Of a DNA stretch of 64,000 bases, positions 7,128 to 16,562 are shown one piece after another. The translations under genes were made by a program, and so were the position numbers. The stretch spans positions 62,001-126,000 of the forward strand of contig JAUJOQ010000003.1 in NCBI GenBank assembly GCA_030447725.1, written 5' to 3'. The notes beneath the pieces were generated by a model. That model had not been told where the DNA came from. It searched no databases and was given only the letters and a program-made list of their open reading frames with translations. Position 1 is the first letter of the stretch. Every line of letters begins with the position of its first letter. Source of the DNA: Thermoleophilaceae bacterium. GTDB lineage: Bacteria > Actinomycetota > Thermoleophilia > Solirubrobacterales > Thermoleophilaceae.

Positions 7128-8435
7128 GTGAGCTCGGTCCGGTTCGAGCCCTCCGGTCCGCTGCGGGGCCGCTTCCGCCCCCCGCCCGACAAGTCGATCT
7201 CCCACCGTGCGGCGCTTTTCGGCGCGATGAGCGACGAGCCGGTGGCCGTGCGCAACTACCTCGACTCGGCGGACACCCGCTCGACCCTCCACGCGCTGCT
7301 GATCCTGGGCGCCGCGATCGAGGAGGAGAGCATCCCCGGCACGCTCGTGATCCGCGGCGTGGGGCTGCACACCGCGCTCGAGGCCACCGGCGGCCGCCTG
7401 GACGTCGGCAACTCGGGCACGTTGCTGCGCCTGCTGCCCGGATGGCTGGCCGGCCAGGCCGGGGGAGAGTGGACCCTCGACGGCGACGAGTCCATCCGCC
7501 GGCGGCCGGTCGATCGAGTGGTCGAGCCGCTGGTGATGATGGGGGCACGGGTGCAGGCCCGCGGGGACCGCCTCCCGCCGCTGAAGGTCTACGGCAGCGA
7601 TCTGCACGGAATCGACTACGACTTGCCGGTGGCGAGCGCTCAGGTGAAGTCCTGCGTGCTGATCGCGGGCCTGCTGGCCGCGGGAAGCACCTCGATCACC
7701 GAGCGCACCCACAGCCGTGACCACACCGAGCGCATCCTGCGCCGCTCGCGGGTGCCCTTCGAGCGCGACGGCCTCAGGGTCACCGTCTCCGCGACCGACG
7801 AGCTGGAGCTGGACGAGATCACCGTGCCGGGCGATCCCTCGTCGGCCGCCTTCATGGTGGCCGCCGCGTGCCTGGTGCCGGGCTCGCGGGTGGTGATCGA
7901 CAACGTGGGCCTCAACTGGACCCGGACCGGCTTCATGCGCATCGCACAGCGGATGGGGGCAGTGATAGTCGGGGATCTCGAGGAGGTGGACACCTTCGCC
8001 GACGACGAGCCGGTCGGCGAGCTCGACGTGGCCCATGCCCCGCTCGAGGCCACCACGGTCGCTGGCGACGAGGTGCCGACGTCCATCGACGAGCTGACCC
8101 TCGTCGCCCTGCTCGGCGCCTTCGCGGAGGGGGAGACGGTGGTGAGCGGGGCGGAGGAGCTTCGCCACAAGGAGTCGGATCGGATCACCGCGGTGGTGGA
8201 GGAGCTGTCGGCGATCGGGGCCGACATCGAGGACACCGGGGACGGCTTTACCGTGCGAGGCGACGGCGCCCCGCCAGCGGGCGGCAGAATCGACGCGCGG
8301 GGCGACCACCGGCTGGCCATGCTCGGGGCCGTGGCGGGCCTGGCGTGCGGGAACGGCGTGGAGGTGGTGGGCATGGAGGCGGCCGCGGTCTCCTACCCCG
8401 AGTTTCAGCAGGACCTGGCCGCGCTGCTGCGCTGA
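7128..8435 (+). CDS. aroA: 3-phosphoshikimate 1-carboxyvinyltransferase (EPSP synthase)
   Basis: The 435-residue enzyme joins shikimate 3-phosphate and phosphoenolpyruvate. Motifs seen are PPDKSISHRA at the N-terminus, GNSGTLLRLL, SAQVKSCVLIAG, HSRDHTERIL, and RHKESDRI. The GTG start at 7128 lies 13 bases after tyrA. It is the third gene of the aromatic unit, and cmk, der and metK follow in the same direction. The phosphoenolpyruvate loop reads GNSGTL rather than the GNAGTA of class I, so glyphosate behaviour cannot be predicted simply. Confidence 0.95.
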   Translation: MSSVRFEPSGPLRGRFRPPPDKSISHRAALFGAMSDEPVAVRNYLDSADTRSTLHALLILGAAIEEESIPGTLVIRGVGLHTALEATGGRLDVGNSGTLLRLLPGWLAGQAGGEWTLDGDESIRRRPVDRVVEPLVMMGARVQARGDRLPPLKVYGSDLHGIDYDLPVASAQVKSCVLIAGLLAAGSTSITERTHSRDHTERILRRSRVPFERDGLRVTVSATDELELDEITVPGDPSSAAFMVAAACLVPGSRVVIDNVGLNWTRTGFMRIAQRMGAVIVGDLEEVDTFADDEPVGELDVAHAPLEATTVAGDEVPTSIDELTLVALLGAFAEGETVVSGAEELRHKESDRITAVVEELSAIGADIEDTGDGFTVRGDGAPPAGGRIDARGDHRLAMLGAVAGLACGNGVEVVGMEAAAVSYPEFQQDLAALLR

Positions 8436-8470
8436 GAGTGTCCGGTGCGGCGCGAGTAGCCTCAGGCGCC

Positions 8471-9088
8471 ATGGTGGTGGCGATCGACGGTCCTGCGGGG
8501 GCGGGCAAGAGCACGGTGGCGCGCGCGACGGCGAAGGCGCTCGGCTTCAAGTACCTGGATTCGGGTGCGATGTACCGGGCGGTGGCGCTGGCCCTGCTCG
8601 AGCAGGGTGGGGCCGCCTCGGACCGCGCCCGAGAGCTTGACATCGTGATCGGCGAACGCGTGTTGTGCTCGGGCCGCGACGTGACCGAGGCCATCCGCGC
8701 TCCCGAGGTCTCCGAAGGCGCCTCCCGCGTGGCCACCAACGAGAAGGTGCGCGCGGCACTCGCCGACAAGCAACGTGCGCTGCTGGCCGACGGCGACTGG
8801 GTGGCGGAGGGCCGCGACATCGGGACGGTCGTGGCGCCCGAGGCGCCGGTCAAGGTCTATCTGGTTGCCGACCCGGCGCAGCGCGCCCGCCGGCGGGCGG
8901 TCGAGCTCGGCACCGACGCCGAGACCGTGCTGCGCGATCAGGCTCTGCGCGACGCCCAGGACGAGGGTCGCGAGCACTCCCCGCTCAAGCCCGCGGAGGA
9001 CGCCGTCGAGGTGGACACCACTCACCTGACCGTGGAGCAGGTGGTGGAGCGCATCGCGGGGCTGGTGCGCGCGGCACAGGCCCGGTAG
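8471..9088 (+). CDS. cmk: Cytidylate kinase
   Basis: The 205-residue enzyme phosphorylates CMP/dCMP. It has the P-loop DGPAGAGKST, the YLDSGAMYRA substrate segment, AEGRDIGTVV and the LID-type arginines in RARRRAVE. Length is slightly below the usual 220. The ATG at 8471 is preceded 8 bases upstream by TAGCCT, a possible -10 element of a leaderless transcript. cmk next to der is a common actinobacterial order. Confidence 0.94.
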   Translation: MVVAIDGPAGAGKSTVARATAKALGFKYLDSGAMYRAVALALLEQGGAASDRARELDIVIGERVLCSGRDVTEAIRAPEVSEGASRVATNEKVRAALADKQRALLADGDWVAEGRDIGTVVAPEAPVKVYLVADPAQRARRRAVELGTDAETVLRDQALRDAQDEGREHSPLKPAEDAVEVDTTHLTVEQVVERIAGLVRAAQAR

Positions 9089-9094
9089 AGGGGC

Positions 9095-10405
9095 ATGGCG
9101 CTCCAGAAGGTGGCCGTCGTCGGGTACCCCAACGTGGGCAAGTCCACGCTGGTGAACCGGTTGTCGGAGAGCCGCGAGACGGTGGTGCACCCAGAGGCCG
9201 GGGTTACCCGAGACCGCAAGGAGGTCGAGGCCGATTGGAACGGCCGCTCCTTCATGCTGATCGATACCGGCGGAGTGGACCTCGACGAGACGGGCGACCT
9301 GGCGCAGGCCGTGCAGCGCCAGTCCCGCGCCGCGGTGGCGGAGGCGGCGGTTGCCGTGCTGGTGGTGGACGCCTCGGCGGGGCTGCGCCCCGGCGACGCA
9401 GAGCTTGGCCGGGAGTTGCGCGCGGGCTCGGTGCCGGTGATCGTGGCCGCCAACAAGGTCGACACGGCGCTGCAGTCCGGCGGCGCCGCCGAGTTCTACG
9501 CGCTCGGCCTGGGCGATCCGGTGGCCGTCTCGGCCGCGCACGGCCTTGGGACCGGGGACCTGCTCGACATCGTGGTGGAGCGGCTGGCCGACGCTCCCGA
9601 GGTCGAGTCCGAGCAGACCACACGGCTGGCGGTGATCGGGCGGCCCAACGTGGGCAAGTCCTCGCTCGTGAACAAGCTGCTCGGCGAGGAGCGGGTGATC
9701 GTGGCCGACGTCGCGGGCACCACGCGCGACTCGATCGACACCCGGATCGAGTTCGATGGCCGTCCGGTGACCCTCGTGGACACAGCGGGGCTGAGGCGCC
9801 GCACGAAGGTGGCGGGCACCGTCGACTACTACGCCCAGCTGCGCTCCGAGCGCGCGGCCGAGCGGGCCGAGGTGGCAATCGTGCTCTGCGACGCCACCGA
9901 GGGCATCACCTCAGAGGACTTCCGGATAGCCGACCTGGCCATGACCACCAACTGCGCCACGGTGATCGCCCTCAACAAGTGGGACGAGACCGACACCGAC
10001 CTCGAGGACGCGCGGGCCCGGGTCGCGAAGAAGCTGCGCCAGCGGCCCCGGCTGATGGCGGTGTCGGCCAGGTCGGGGCGCGGCCTCCAGCGGCTGGTGG
10101 CCGAGGCGCTCACCATCGCCGACCGCGCCGCGGAGAGGATCCCCACCCCGGAGCTGAACCGGTTCCTGTCCGACCTGCAGGGAATACGCCAGCCTCCCGC
10201 CACCCGCGGGCGGCGGCTGAAGATGTACTACATGGCCCAGTTTCAGACCTCCCCTCCGCGCTTCGCCGTGCAGGTGAACGACCGCAGCCTGATCAAGCGC
10301 GACTACGCGTACTTCCTCGAGAACCAGCTGCGCGAGCGCTTCGGCCTCAACGGCGTGCCGCTGGTGATCGACTTCAAGACCAGCGGCACCGACCGCCACG
10401 CGTAG
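9095..10405 (+). CDS. der: Ribosome-assembly GTPase Der (EngA)
   Basis: The 436-residue protein has the tandem G-domain layout unique to Der. The first domain has [13 protein letters not shown] and NKVD. The second has [13 protein letters not shown] and NKWD. A C-terminal KH-like domain (from about residue 355) ends with DFKTSGT. It acts in 50S subunit maturation. It sits 6 bases after cmk, with AGAGGGG as ribosome site. Confidence 0.96.
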   Translation: MALQKVAVVGYPNVGKSTLVNRLSESRETVVHPEAGVTRDRKEVEADWNGRSFMLIDTGGVDLDETGDLAQAVQRQSRAAVAEAAVAVLVVDASAGLRPGDAELGRELRAGSVPVIVAANKVDTALQSGGAAEFYALGLGDPVAVSAAHGLGTGDLLDIVVERLADAPEVESEQTTRLAVIGRPNVGKSSLVNKLLGEERVIVADVAGTTRDSIDTRIEFDGRPVTLVDTAGLRRRTKVAGTVDYYAQLRSERAAERAEVAIVLCDATEGITSEDFRIADLAMTTNCATVIALNKWDETDTDLEDARARVAKKLRQRPRLMAVSARSGRGLQRLVAEALTIADRAAERIPTPELNRFLSDLQGIRQPPATRGRRLKMYYMAQFQTSPPRFAVQVNDRSLIKRDYAYFLENQLRERFGLNGVPLVIDFKTSGTDRHA

Positions 10406-10411
10406 GGGAAC

Positions 10412-10455
10412 GGTGCGGTGCTCGCCGGAACGACGTTCCGGCTGCGCTCCTCCCC
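10412..10455. repeat. Dispersed 44-bp palindromic repeat, copy upstream of metK
   Basis: The core is a perfect inverted repeat GCCGGAACG-A-CGTTCCGGC at 10424-10442. About 44 bases around it reappear in reverse orientation, with one base of length difference, at 56187-56231 upstream of rpmF. It lies between der and the metK start. It could be a REP-like element, a bidirectional terminator-like hairpin or a protein-binding site. Nothing else in the window resembles a mobilising transposase. Confidence 0.7.
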
Positions 10456-10477
10456 GCGCTGTACCCTTCCCCGCTTC

Positions 10478-11734
10478 ATGGCGACCAACGATCTCTCAGA
10501 CAACGAGTTCCTGTTCACCTCCGAATCGGTCACGGAGGGTCACCCGGACAAGATGGCCGACCAGATCTCCGACGGCGTGCTCGACGCCGTGCTGGCGGTC
10601 GATCCGATGAGCCGGGTGGCGTGCGAGACGCTCGTGAACACCGGGCTCGTGGTGGTCTCCGGTGAGATCACCACCGAGGCCTACGTCGACGTTCCGAAGA
10701 TCGCGCGCGAGACGATTCGCAGGATCGGCTACCACGACGCCGCCTTTGGCTTTGACTGCGATGCCTGCGCGGTGATCACCGCGATCGACGAGCAGTCGCC
10801 CGACATCGCTCAGGGCGTCGACACCGCCTACGAGAAGCGCATGGATGCCGACGACGAAGACGAGCTCGACGTGGTCGGAGCCGGCGACCAGGGCATGATG
10901 TTCGGCTACGCGACCCGCGAGACGCCTGAGCTGATGCCGTTGCCGATCTCGCTCGCGCACCGGTTGGCGCACCGCTTGGCCGAGGTCCGCCGCGAGATGG
11001 TCCTGGACTACCTGCGTCCCGACGGCAAGACACAGGTCACCGTGCGCTACCGCGACGGCATTCCGGTCGAGATCGAGAAGGTGCTGATCTCCACCCAGCA
11101 TGCGGCCGAGGTCGACTCCGCGACCACGATCCGGCCCGACGTCTGGGAGCACGTGGTCAAGCCGATCCTGCCGGCCGAGATGTACGACGAGGCCAAGCTC
11201 CTCAGCGACCGCAACTTCCTGGTCAACCCAACCGGCAAGTTCGTGATCGGCGGCCCGGTGGGTGACTGCGGACTGACCGGGCGCAAGATCATCGTTGACA
11301 CCTACGGCGGCTCAGCCCGGCACGGCGGCGGCGCCTTCTCGGGCAAGGACCCGTCGAAGGTGGACCGCTCGGCCGCCTATGCCGCCCGCTGGGTCGCCAA
11401 GAACGTGGTGGCCGCCGGGCTGGCCGACCGCTGCGAGGTGCAGGTGGCCTACGCCATCGGGGTCGCACACCCAGTATCGGTGATGGCCGAGACCTTCGGC
11501 ACCGAGAAGGTGCCGCGGAGCAGGGTTCAGGAGCTGATCGAAGAGAACTTCGACCTGCGCCCGGGCTCCTTTCGCAAGGAGCTCGACCTGCACCGGCCGA
11601 TCTACCAGAAGACCGCCGCCTACGGCCACTTCGGCCGGGAGGATGAGGACTTCACCTGGGAGCGCACCGACAAGGCCGATCTCCTGCGTGAGGCCGCCGG
11701 TCTGGCCGAACGCGAGCCGGCTGCCAGCGCCTGA
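10478..11734 (+). CDS. metK: S-adenosylmethionine synthetase
   Basis: The 418-residue enzyme makes SAM from methionine and ATP. It has [13 protein letters not shown] at the N-terminus, the signature [12 protein letters not shown], and the phosphate-binding [16 protein letters not shown]. The ATG at 10478 is chosen over the upstream frame because the family starts there. TACCCT 10 bases upstream could be a -10 element for a leaderless message. No SAM riboswitch fits in the short gap. Confidence 0.96.
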   Translation: MATNDLSDNEFLFTSESVTEGHPDKMADQISDGVLDAVLAVDPMSRVACETLVNTGLVVVSGEITTEAYVDVPKIARETIRRIGYHDAAFGFDCDACAVITAIDEQSPDIAQGVDTAYEKRMDADDEDELDVVGAGDQGMMFGYATRETPELMPLPISLAHRLAHRLAEVRREMVLDYLRPDGKTQVTVRYRDGIPVEIEKVLISTQHAAEVDSATTIRPDVWEHVVKPILPAEMYDEAKLLSDRNFLVNPTGKFVIGGPVGDCGLTGRKIIVDTYGGSARHGGGAFSGKDPSKVDRSAAYAARWVAKNVVAAGLADRCEVQVAYAIGVAHPVSVMAETFGTEKVPRSRVQELIEENFDLRPGSFRKELDLHRPIYQKTAAYGHFGREDEDFTWERTDKADLLREAAGLAEREPAASA

Positions 11735-11747
11735 ACCCACCGCAACG

Positions 11748-12878
11748 CTAGGTCTCTGGCCCCCCGCTCTCGCGGCGCCGCACGCGGTGCAGGGAGACCG
11801 GTCCCTTCACCCCCTTCAGCGAGCGCTTGCCGGCGGCGGAGAAGCGCCAGAGATCCCCGTCGGCGTCCGCCTTCGCCCTGGCGTCCAGGAGCAGGGTGCC
11901 GGGCCGTGCGACGTCGGCGATCCGGCTGGCCAGGTTCACTGGGCGCCCGAACCAGTCGCCCGCGCGTTCGAGCGCCTCCCCCCGCGCCAGGCCCGCGCGT
12001 AGTGCGGGCAGGTCCGCCGCCGCTGTCTCAGCGGCGGCGACGAGGGCGAGGGTGGCCCCGACCAGGGCGTCGGTGTCGGCCGACTCGAGCATCACCGCGT
12101 CGCCGATCGTCTTGATCAGGCGCACCGGCGGTTCCGCCACGTCGAAGGCCAGCGCCTCCAGGCGCTCGGCCACCGCCCCCAGCTCGGCGGGGTCGAGATT
12201 CTCGCCGAGGCGCGTGAAGCCCACCAGGTCCGCGAAGGCGATCGACACCTGCTGGCCCTGAGGCAGTAGGCCGGTCCCCAACGTGGAGAGATCGACCGCC
12301 GTCTGGCGGATCAGGCTGCGCTGCTGAAGGCCGAGCACGTGCTCTATCACCGGTCCGAGCATGGGCGTCAGCACCCGGGAGGCCTCGGCGTAGCGCAAGG
12401 CGAGACTCTGCTCGTCGTCACCGGCCTCGACGAAGGTCTCGACGAACACCTTCGCGACGGCCGACGCGACGCCGAAGGTGCCGCGGGCCATCACACGGCC
12501 GATCTCGACGGTCGACGCGTCGGACAGCCCGGCGTCTCGGAGTGCCTTGGTGCGCAGGGCGGCCTCCATGTCGGCCTCGGTGAACGTGCGCTCGTCGGGG
12601 TCGGCGAGCGCCACGCCCAGGGCGCGCCAGAGCCGCTCGAGGAACTCCGGCTCAAGCCCGGAGCGCTCGGACACCTCGGCCGCGGTGTAGCGGCCCGCGC
12701 CGCCCGCGATCGCCCGTTCGACGGCCAGGAGCGGCAGCCTCCCCTCTCCGGACGCGGTGCGCAGCTCGTCCAGCTCGTAGCCCTCGCTCTCCAAGCGCCG
12801 GAGCAGCCCGAGGCGCGCCTGTCGGGCGGGGCCCTCGAGCCCTTCGAGAAGCCCCTCTGCCTCGAAATCGATCGCCAT
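11748..12878 (-). CDS. Class III adenylate/guanylate cyclase with N-terminal regulatory domain
   Basis: The 376-residue protein has an alpha-helical N-terminal half (about residues 1-190) like the regulatory domain of mycobacterial Rv1264, and a C-terminal cyclase domain. Visible are the first metal-binding Asp in VSIAFADLVGFTRLGE, KTIGDAVML (metal and substrate region), and DWFGRPVNLASRIADVA near the end. Rv1264 is autoinhibited and pH-sensitive; a similar switch here is inference. The second ATG at 12878 is preferred because GGAGGG sits 7 bases upstream; an ATG at 12893 is also possible. It is divergent from the next gene with a gap of under 30 bases. Confidence 0.85.
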   Translation of the reverse strand: MAIDFEAEGLLEGLEGPARQARLGLLRRLESEGYELDELRTASGEGRLPLLAVERAIAGGAGRYTAAEVSERSGLEPEFLERLWRALGVALADPDERTFTEADMEAALRTKALRDAGLSDASTVEIGRVMARGTFGVASAVAKVFVETFVEAGDDEQSLALRYAEASRVLTPMLGPVIEHVLGLQQRSLIRQTAVDLSTLGTGLLPQGQQVSIAFADLVGFTRLGENLDPAELGAVAERLEALAFDVAEPPVRLIKTIGDAVMLESADTDALVGATLALVAAAETAAADLPALRAGLARGEALERAGDWFGRPVNLASRIADVARPGTLLLDARAKADADGDLWRFSAAGKRSLKGVKGPVSLHRVRRRESGGPET

Positions 12879-12907
12879 GGAAGAGCCCTCCATCTAGCCT
12901 ATGGTGC

Positions 12908-13663
12908 ATGGCCGCCACCGGCTCCGCCGAGCTGCGCGACGTCTACGAGGGCCAGTACCGCGCCGGTGACGCGGACGCGGCGCGCTACGGCCGGTGGCGC
13001 ACCCTCTGCGCGGAGGGCAAGGCCGATCACGTAGCCACGCTCGCGGCGGCGCTGGAGAACCGGCCGCGGTCACTGGTGGAGGTCGGCTGCGGCGACGGCT
13101 CCCTGCTCGAGGCGCTTGCCTCTCGCGGGTTCGCGGACTCACTCCACGGCTTCGACATCTCGGAGCGGGCGGTGCAGATCGCCCGCCGCCGCGGGGTGGC
13201 ACAGCGCGTCGAGCGCTTCGACGGCACGTCGCTTCCCGCCGTCGCGGACGCGTACGACCTCGGCGTGCTCTCCCACGTGCTCGAGCACGTTCGAGATCCC
13301 GCGCCCCTGATGCGCGAGACGGCACGGACATGCCGTGCGCTGATAGTCGAGGTGCCGCTCGAGGACAACCGGTCGGCCTCCCGGCCGGCGGCGCAGCAAG
13401 GCCGCGAGGCTATCGGCCATCTGCACCGCTTCTCACGCGCCGACGTGCACCGCCTGGCCTCCGATGCCGGCCTGCAGGTCATTGGCGAGCTGGCCGATCC
13501 TCTGCCGCTGAGGGTGCACCGGTTCTGGGCCATCGGGCCGGCGGCCCGGGTGCTCGCGTCGGGGAAAGCCGTCGCGCGCCGGGCGTTGTTCACCGTTGCC
13601 CCCCGGACGGCCGAGCGCGCATTCACCGTGCACTACGCGGCGTTGCTGACAGCCCGTTCCTAG
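12908..13663 (+). CDS. Class I SAM-dependent methyltransferase
   Basis: The 251-residue protein has the Rossmann motif LVEVGCGDGSLLEAL, an acidic end of strand 2 (HGFDIS) and the LSHVLEHVRDP segment of the Methyltransf_11/UbiE-like group. The substrate is unknown. TAGCCT 7 bases before the ATG suggests a leaderless transcript. It is divergent from the cyclase gene. The C-terminal third has hydrophobic stretches but no clear membrane helix. Confidence 0.8.
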   Translation: MAATGSAELRDVYEGQYRAGDADAARYGRWRTLCAEGKADHVATLAAALENRPRSLVEVGCGDGSLLEALASRGFADSLHGFDISERAVQIARRRGVAQRVERFDGTSLPAVADAYDLGVLSHVLEHVRDPAPLMRETARTCRALIVEVPLEDNRSASRPAAQQGREAIGHLHRFSRADVHRLASDAGLQVIGELADPLPLRVHRFWAIGPAARVLASGKAVARRALFTVAPRTAERAFTVHYAALLTARS

Positions 13664-13715
13664 GGCGGGCCGAGCAGAGCCCGGCCGCGTCCGGTCGCGG
13701 GCCTAGGTTGGAGGG

Positions 13716-15887
13716 GTGATCGCCAAGGTCGAGCCGCTCACTCCCGCCCGCGCGCTGCGAGGGCCGTTCGATTACCTGCTGAAGGGAGCCCTCGAGGGGG
13801 TGGGGGTCGGCACGATGCTCGTGGTCCCCTTCGGCAGCCGCCGGCTGCTCGGGGTGGTGGTGGAGATGGCCGAGCGGAGCGACCTGTCGCCCGAGCGCCT
13901 GGCCGAGCCGCTGGCCGCGCTGGAGGCCGACGTGCCCCCGGAGCTCGTGCGGCTGGGGTTGTGGGTGGCGCAGGAGTACGTCTCCACGCCCGCTCGGGGA
14001 CTGTCCCTGGTGCTGCCGCCCGGCACGGGCACGGGGGCGGGCCGCCGGACCGCGGCGCGGCGCTCCCTGGCCGCCTCCATCACGGAGGCGGGATGCGAGG
14101 CTCTCAAAGGCGGGGTCAGGCTGGGCGAGCGCCAGCAGGCGGCGCTGGAGGCCCTGCGCGAGCAGCCTCGACGCGTGACCACGCTGGCCCGTGACACGGG
14201 CTGTGACCACGGCGGGCTGCGCCGGCTCGAGAAGCGGGGCCTCGTGTGCCTCGAGCGGGCGCTCGAGAACTCCCGGCGACCGGTGCTGCGCGGCGTGGGG
14301 GCCACCGGCGCGGTGACCGGGCTCACCGAAGCCCAGCAGGGCGCACTGGATGAGGTTGTGCGCCGTCTGGATGCTCCGGCCGGCGAGGACCGCCGGCTGC
14401 TGCTGCGCGGCGTCACCGGGAGCGGCAAGACGGAGGTGTACCTGCGCGCCGCGGCGGCCGCGCTTCACCGGGGCCGGTCGGCGATCGTCCTCGTGCCCGA
14501 GATCGCGCTCACCCCGCAGACCGCGAGCCGCTTCGTCGAGCGCTTCGGCGATTCGGTCGCCGTGCTGCACTCGCGCCTCTCGGCCCGTGAGCGCTACGAC
14601 GAGTGGACCCGGCTGCGAAGTGGCGGGGCGCGCGTGTGCGTGGGGCCCCGCTCCGCCGTCTTCGCACCCCTCACCGAGCTGGGATTGATCGTGGTCGACG
14701 AGGAGCACGACGGCTCCTACAAGCAGGAGCGCGATCCCCGCTACGACGCCCGCCACGTGGCCGAGATGAGGGCACAGGCATGCGGAGCCGTGCTGCTGGC
14801 CGGCAGCGCCACGCCTCGCCCCGAGAGCGTGCTCCGCTACGACCGGGTCGAGCTGCGCGAGAGAGTTGACTCTCGCGCGCTGCCTTCCGTCGAGCTGGTG
14901 GATATGGCCGGGGTGTCAGGACCACTGCACCAGCGCACACGCGACGCTCTCGACGAGGTCCGGCGTCGAGGCGAGAAGGCGATCGTGCTGCTGAACAGGC
15001 GGGGGTGGTCCAACTACCTCTCCTGCAGCGAGTGCGGCCGGGTGTGGGACTGCCCCAACTGCGACGTGACTCTCGTCCTGCACCGCGCGGCCGGCCGGGT
15101 GTCATGCCATCACTGCGGGCACGCCGAGCCCGTGCCGCGCGCCTGCCCCGACTGCGGCTCCGTGTCCGTATCGCGTCGCGGCATGGGCACCGAGCAGCTG
15201 GGGGCGGAGCTGGAACGGCTGGTCGATCCGCTGCCGGTGTTCCGCCTCGACGCGGACACTGCGCCCGGAGGCGGCATCGCCCGTGTGCTGGAGCGCTTCG
15301 ACGCCGCCGCGGCCGGGGTGCTCGTGGGGACGCAGATGGTGGCCAAGGGCCACGACTTCCCCGATGTGACGCTCGGCGTGGTGGTCGACGCCGACGCCAC
15401 CCTGCGCTTCCCCGACTTCCGGGCCGAGGAGCGCACCTTCACCCTGGTGGCACAGCTGTCCGGCCGCAGCGGGCGCGGCCCCCGGGGCGGAAAGGTGGTG
15501 GTCCAGGCGCTCGATCCCGAGGCCCGTGCCCTCCGCCACGCCGCCCGGCACGATTCCGAGGGCTTCGTGCACGGTGAGCTCGAGCGCCGGGCCGCACTCG
15601 GCTACCCGCCGCACGGCAACCTGATCCGGGTCGTGTGCTCCTCTCAGGAGGAGGGCCCGGAGACGGCTGCCGCGGACGCCGTGCGGCGGCTGATCGACGC
15701 GCCGGGTGTGGCCGTGCTCGGCCCAGCGCCCCTGTTCCGGCTCGTGGGCAGAAGCCGAGCGCAACTCGTGGTCAAGGCGGCAGATCGCTGCGCCGGCATC
15801 GCCGCCGTGCGCTCTGCGGTCGAGTCGGTGTCGTCCTCGGCCGAGCACCGCGGCGCGACCTACGCCGTGGACGTCGATCCGCAGTAG
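13716..15887 (+). CDS. priA: Primosomal replication-restart helicase PriA
   Basis: The 723-residue protein has an N-terminal DNA-binding region, a helicase core with Walker A GVTGSGKTE and DEEH box VVDEEHDGSYKQ, and a zinc cluster with four Cys pairs (CSECGRVWDCPNC, CHHCG, CPDCG). The C-terminal helicase lobe includes GTQMVAKGHDFPDV and QLSGRSGRG. Unlike mycobacterial PriA, in which the ATPase motifs are degenerate, both Walker motifs look intact. The GTG start lies six bases after TAGGTT. Its stop codon lies inside a 25-bp tandem duplication. Confidence 0.94.
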   Translation: MIAKVEPLTPARALRGPFDYLLKGALEGVGVGTMLVVPFGSRRLLGVVVEMAERSDLSPERLAEPLAALEADVPPELVRLGLWVAQEYVSTPARGLSLVLPPGTGTGAGRRTAARRSLAASITEAGCEALKGGVRLGERQQAALEALREQPRRVTTLARDTGCDHGGLRRLEKRGLVCLERALENSRRPVLRGVGATGAVTGLTEAQQGALDEVVRRLDAPAGEDRRLLLRGVTGSGKTEVYLRAAAAALHRGRSAIVLVPEIALTPQTASRFVERFGDSVAVLHSRLSARERYDEWTRLRSGGARVCVGPRSAVFAPLTELGLIVVDEEHDGSYKQERDPRYDARHVAEMRAQACGAVLLAGSATPRPESVLRYDRVELRERVDSRALPSVELVDMAGVSGPLHQRTRDALDEVRRRGEKAIVLLNRRGWSNYLSCSECGRVWDCPNCDVTLVLHRAAGRVSCHHCGHAEPVPRACPDCGSVSVSRRGMGTEQLGAELERLVDPLPVFRLDADTAPGGGIARVLERFDAAAAGVLVGTQMVAKGHDFPDVTLGVVVDADATLRFPDFRAEERTFTLVAQLSGRSGRGPRGGKVVVQALDPEARALRHAARHDSEGFVHGELERRAALGYPPHGNLIRVVCSSQEEGPETAAADAVRRLIDAPGVAVLGPAPLFRLVGRSRAQLVVKAADRCAGIAAVRSAVESVSSSAEHRGATYAVDVDPQ

Positions 15888-15913
15888 AGCCGTGGACGTC
15901 GATCCGCAGTAGA
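15864..15913. repeat. 25-bp perfect tandem duplication across the priA stop codon
   Basis: Bases 15864-15888 are repeated exactly at 15889-15913. The first copy carries the last codons and TAG of priA; the second is a non-coding echo that would encode the same VDVDPQ tail. This is a recent slippage or unequal exchange event. It does not change the protein. Confidence 0.9.
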
Positions 15914-15920
15914 GGAGTTC

Positions 15921-15947
15921 GAGGGGGAACGCCCCCTTTGCAACCCT
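15921..15947 (-). repeat. Hairpin repeat, copy 1 (reverse orientation)
   Basis: Read on the minus strand this has the start GGGTTGCAAAGGGGGCG of the repeat seen at 49002 and 56151. The G-run/C-run arms (GAGGGGG and CCCCCTTTG) can pair. It lies between the convergent ends of priA and the NYN gene and could act as a bidirectional terminator hairpin. Confidence 0.6.
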
Positions 15948-15954
15948 CCGCCTC

Positions 15955-16329
15955 TCAGGCGGGGTCGATGCGGTCGCGGAAGGGCTCGGCGGGCTCGACC
16001 GTCGCCCCTTCGGCCCGTGCCGCATCGGCCAGCCACCGGTCGGAGGTGACCACGCGCACGACCTTGGGGTCCTTGTGCGCCTTGAGCAGCCGCACTATCT
16101 CGTCATCCCCCGAGTCGGCGGCGGCGCGTGGTGCGTGGGCGACCTCGATCACCGTCGAGGTGATCGGCGGATGAGGCTTGCGCTCGAACACCACGGTCAC
16201 ATCGTCGGTCTCGTGAGAGGCCCAGCGCTCGAGCCGGTCCACCAGGCGGACCATCGCCGCATGACGGTCGTTCCACCAGCCGTCGGGGCGGCTGCCGATC
16301 ACGTTCATGCCGTCGACGATCAGGTGCAT
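15955..16329 (-). CDS. YacP-like NYN-domain ribonuclease
   Basis: The 124-residue protein starts HLIVDGMNVIGS, the N-terminal strand and acidic pocket of the NYN (PIN-like) family. A second acid cluster is DSGDDEIVRLL, and VVTSDRWLADAARAEGA matches the third (TSDRxL) element. YacP/Rae1 proteins cleave mRNA on ribosomes. The ATG at 16329 places the conserved strand at the N-terminus; the longer frame to 16554 is not coding-like. It is convergent with priA. Confidence 0.8.
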   Translation of the reverse strand: MHLIVDGMNVIGSRPDGWWNDRHAAMVRLVDRLERWASHETDDVTVVFERKPHPPITSTVIEVAHAPRAAADSGDDEIVRLLKAHKDPKVVRVVTSDRWLADAARAEGATVEPAEPFRDRIDPA

Positions 16330-16452
16330 GCGCCCAGGGTAGAAGGCCGCCTCGGACCGGCCGAGCGCAGGCCGTTCTCGTGGGGTTTGACGAACACGCG
16401 CGCGTGGGTGTCGGAATTCGCCAGACCCCGGCCATGAGGCCTCCATGGACAG

Positions 16453-16482
16453 TTGACGCCAACCTAAGGGAGCTGCTCTAAT
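16453..16482 (+). promoter_or_regulatory. Putative sigma-70-type promoter
   Basis: TTGACG at 16453-16458 and TCTAAT at 16477-16482 are separated by 18 bases and lie about 80 bases before the start of the LVIVD-repeat gene. This is one of the few places in the window with both hexamers close to consensus. Confidence 0.4.
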
Positions 16483-16562
16483 CGCCGTATTCTGCAGTCC
16501 GGGCCGGGTATCGACAGGCGATGCGAACACCAGCGTTTTCCTCCCACGAGGCAAGGAGAGGT

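Noticed and set aside
10406-10477. SAM riboswitch before metK
   Set aside because: The gap is short and is mostly the dispersed palindrome; no aptamer-like pairing was found.
13716-15887. Degenerate actinobacterial PriA lacking ATPase
   Set aside because: Both the GSGKTE P-loop and the DEEH box are intact, so the helicase is probably active.
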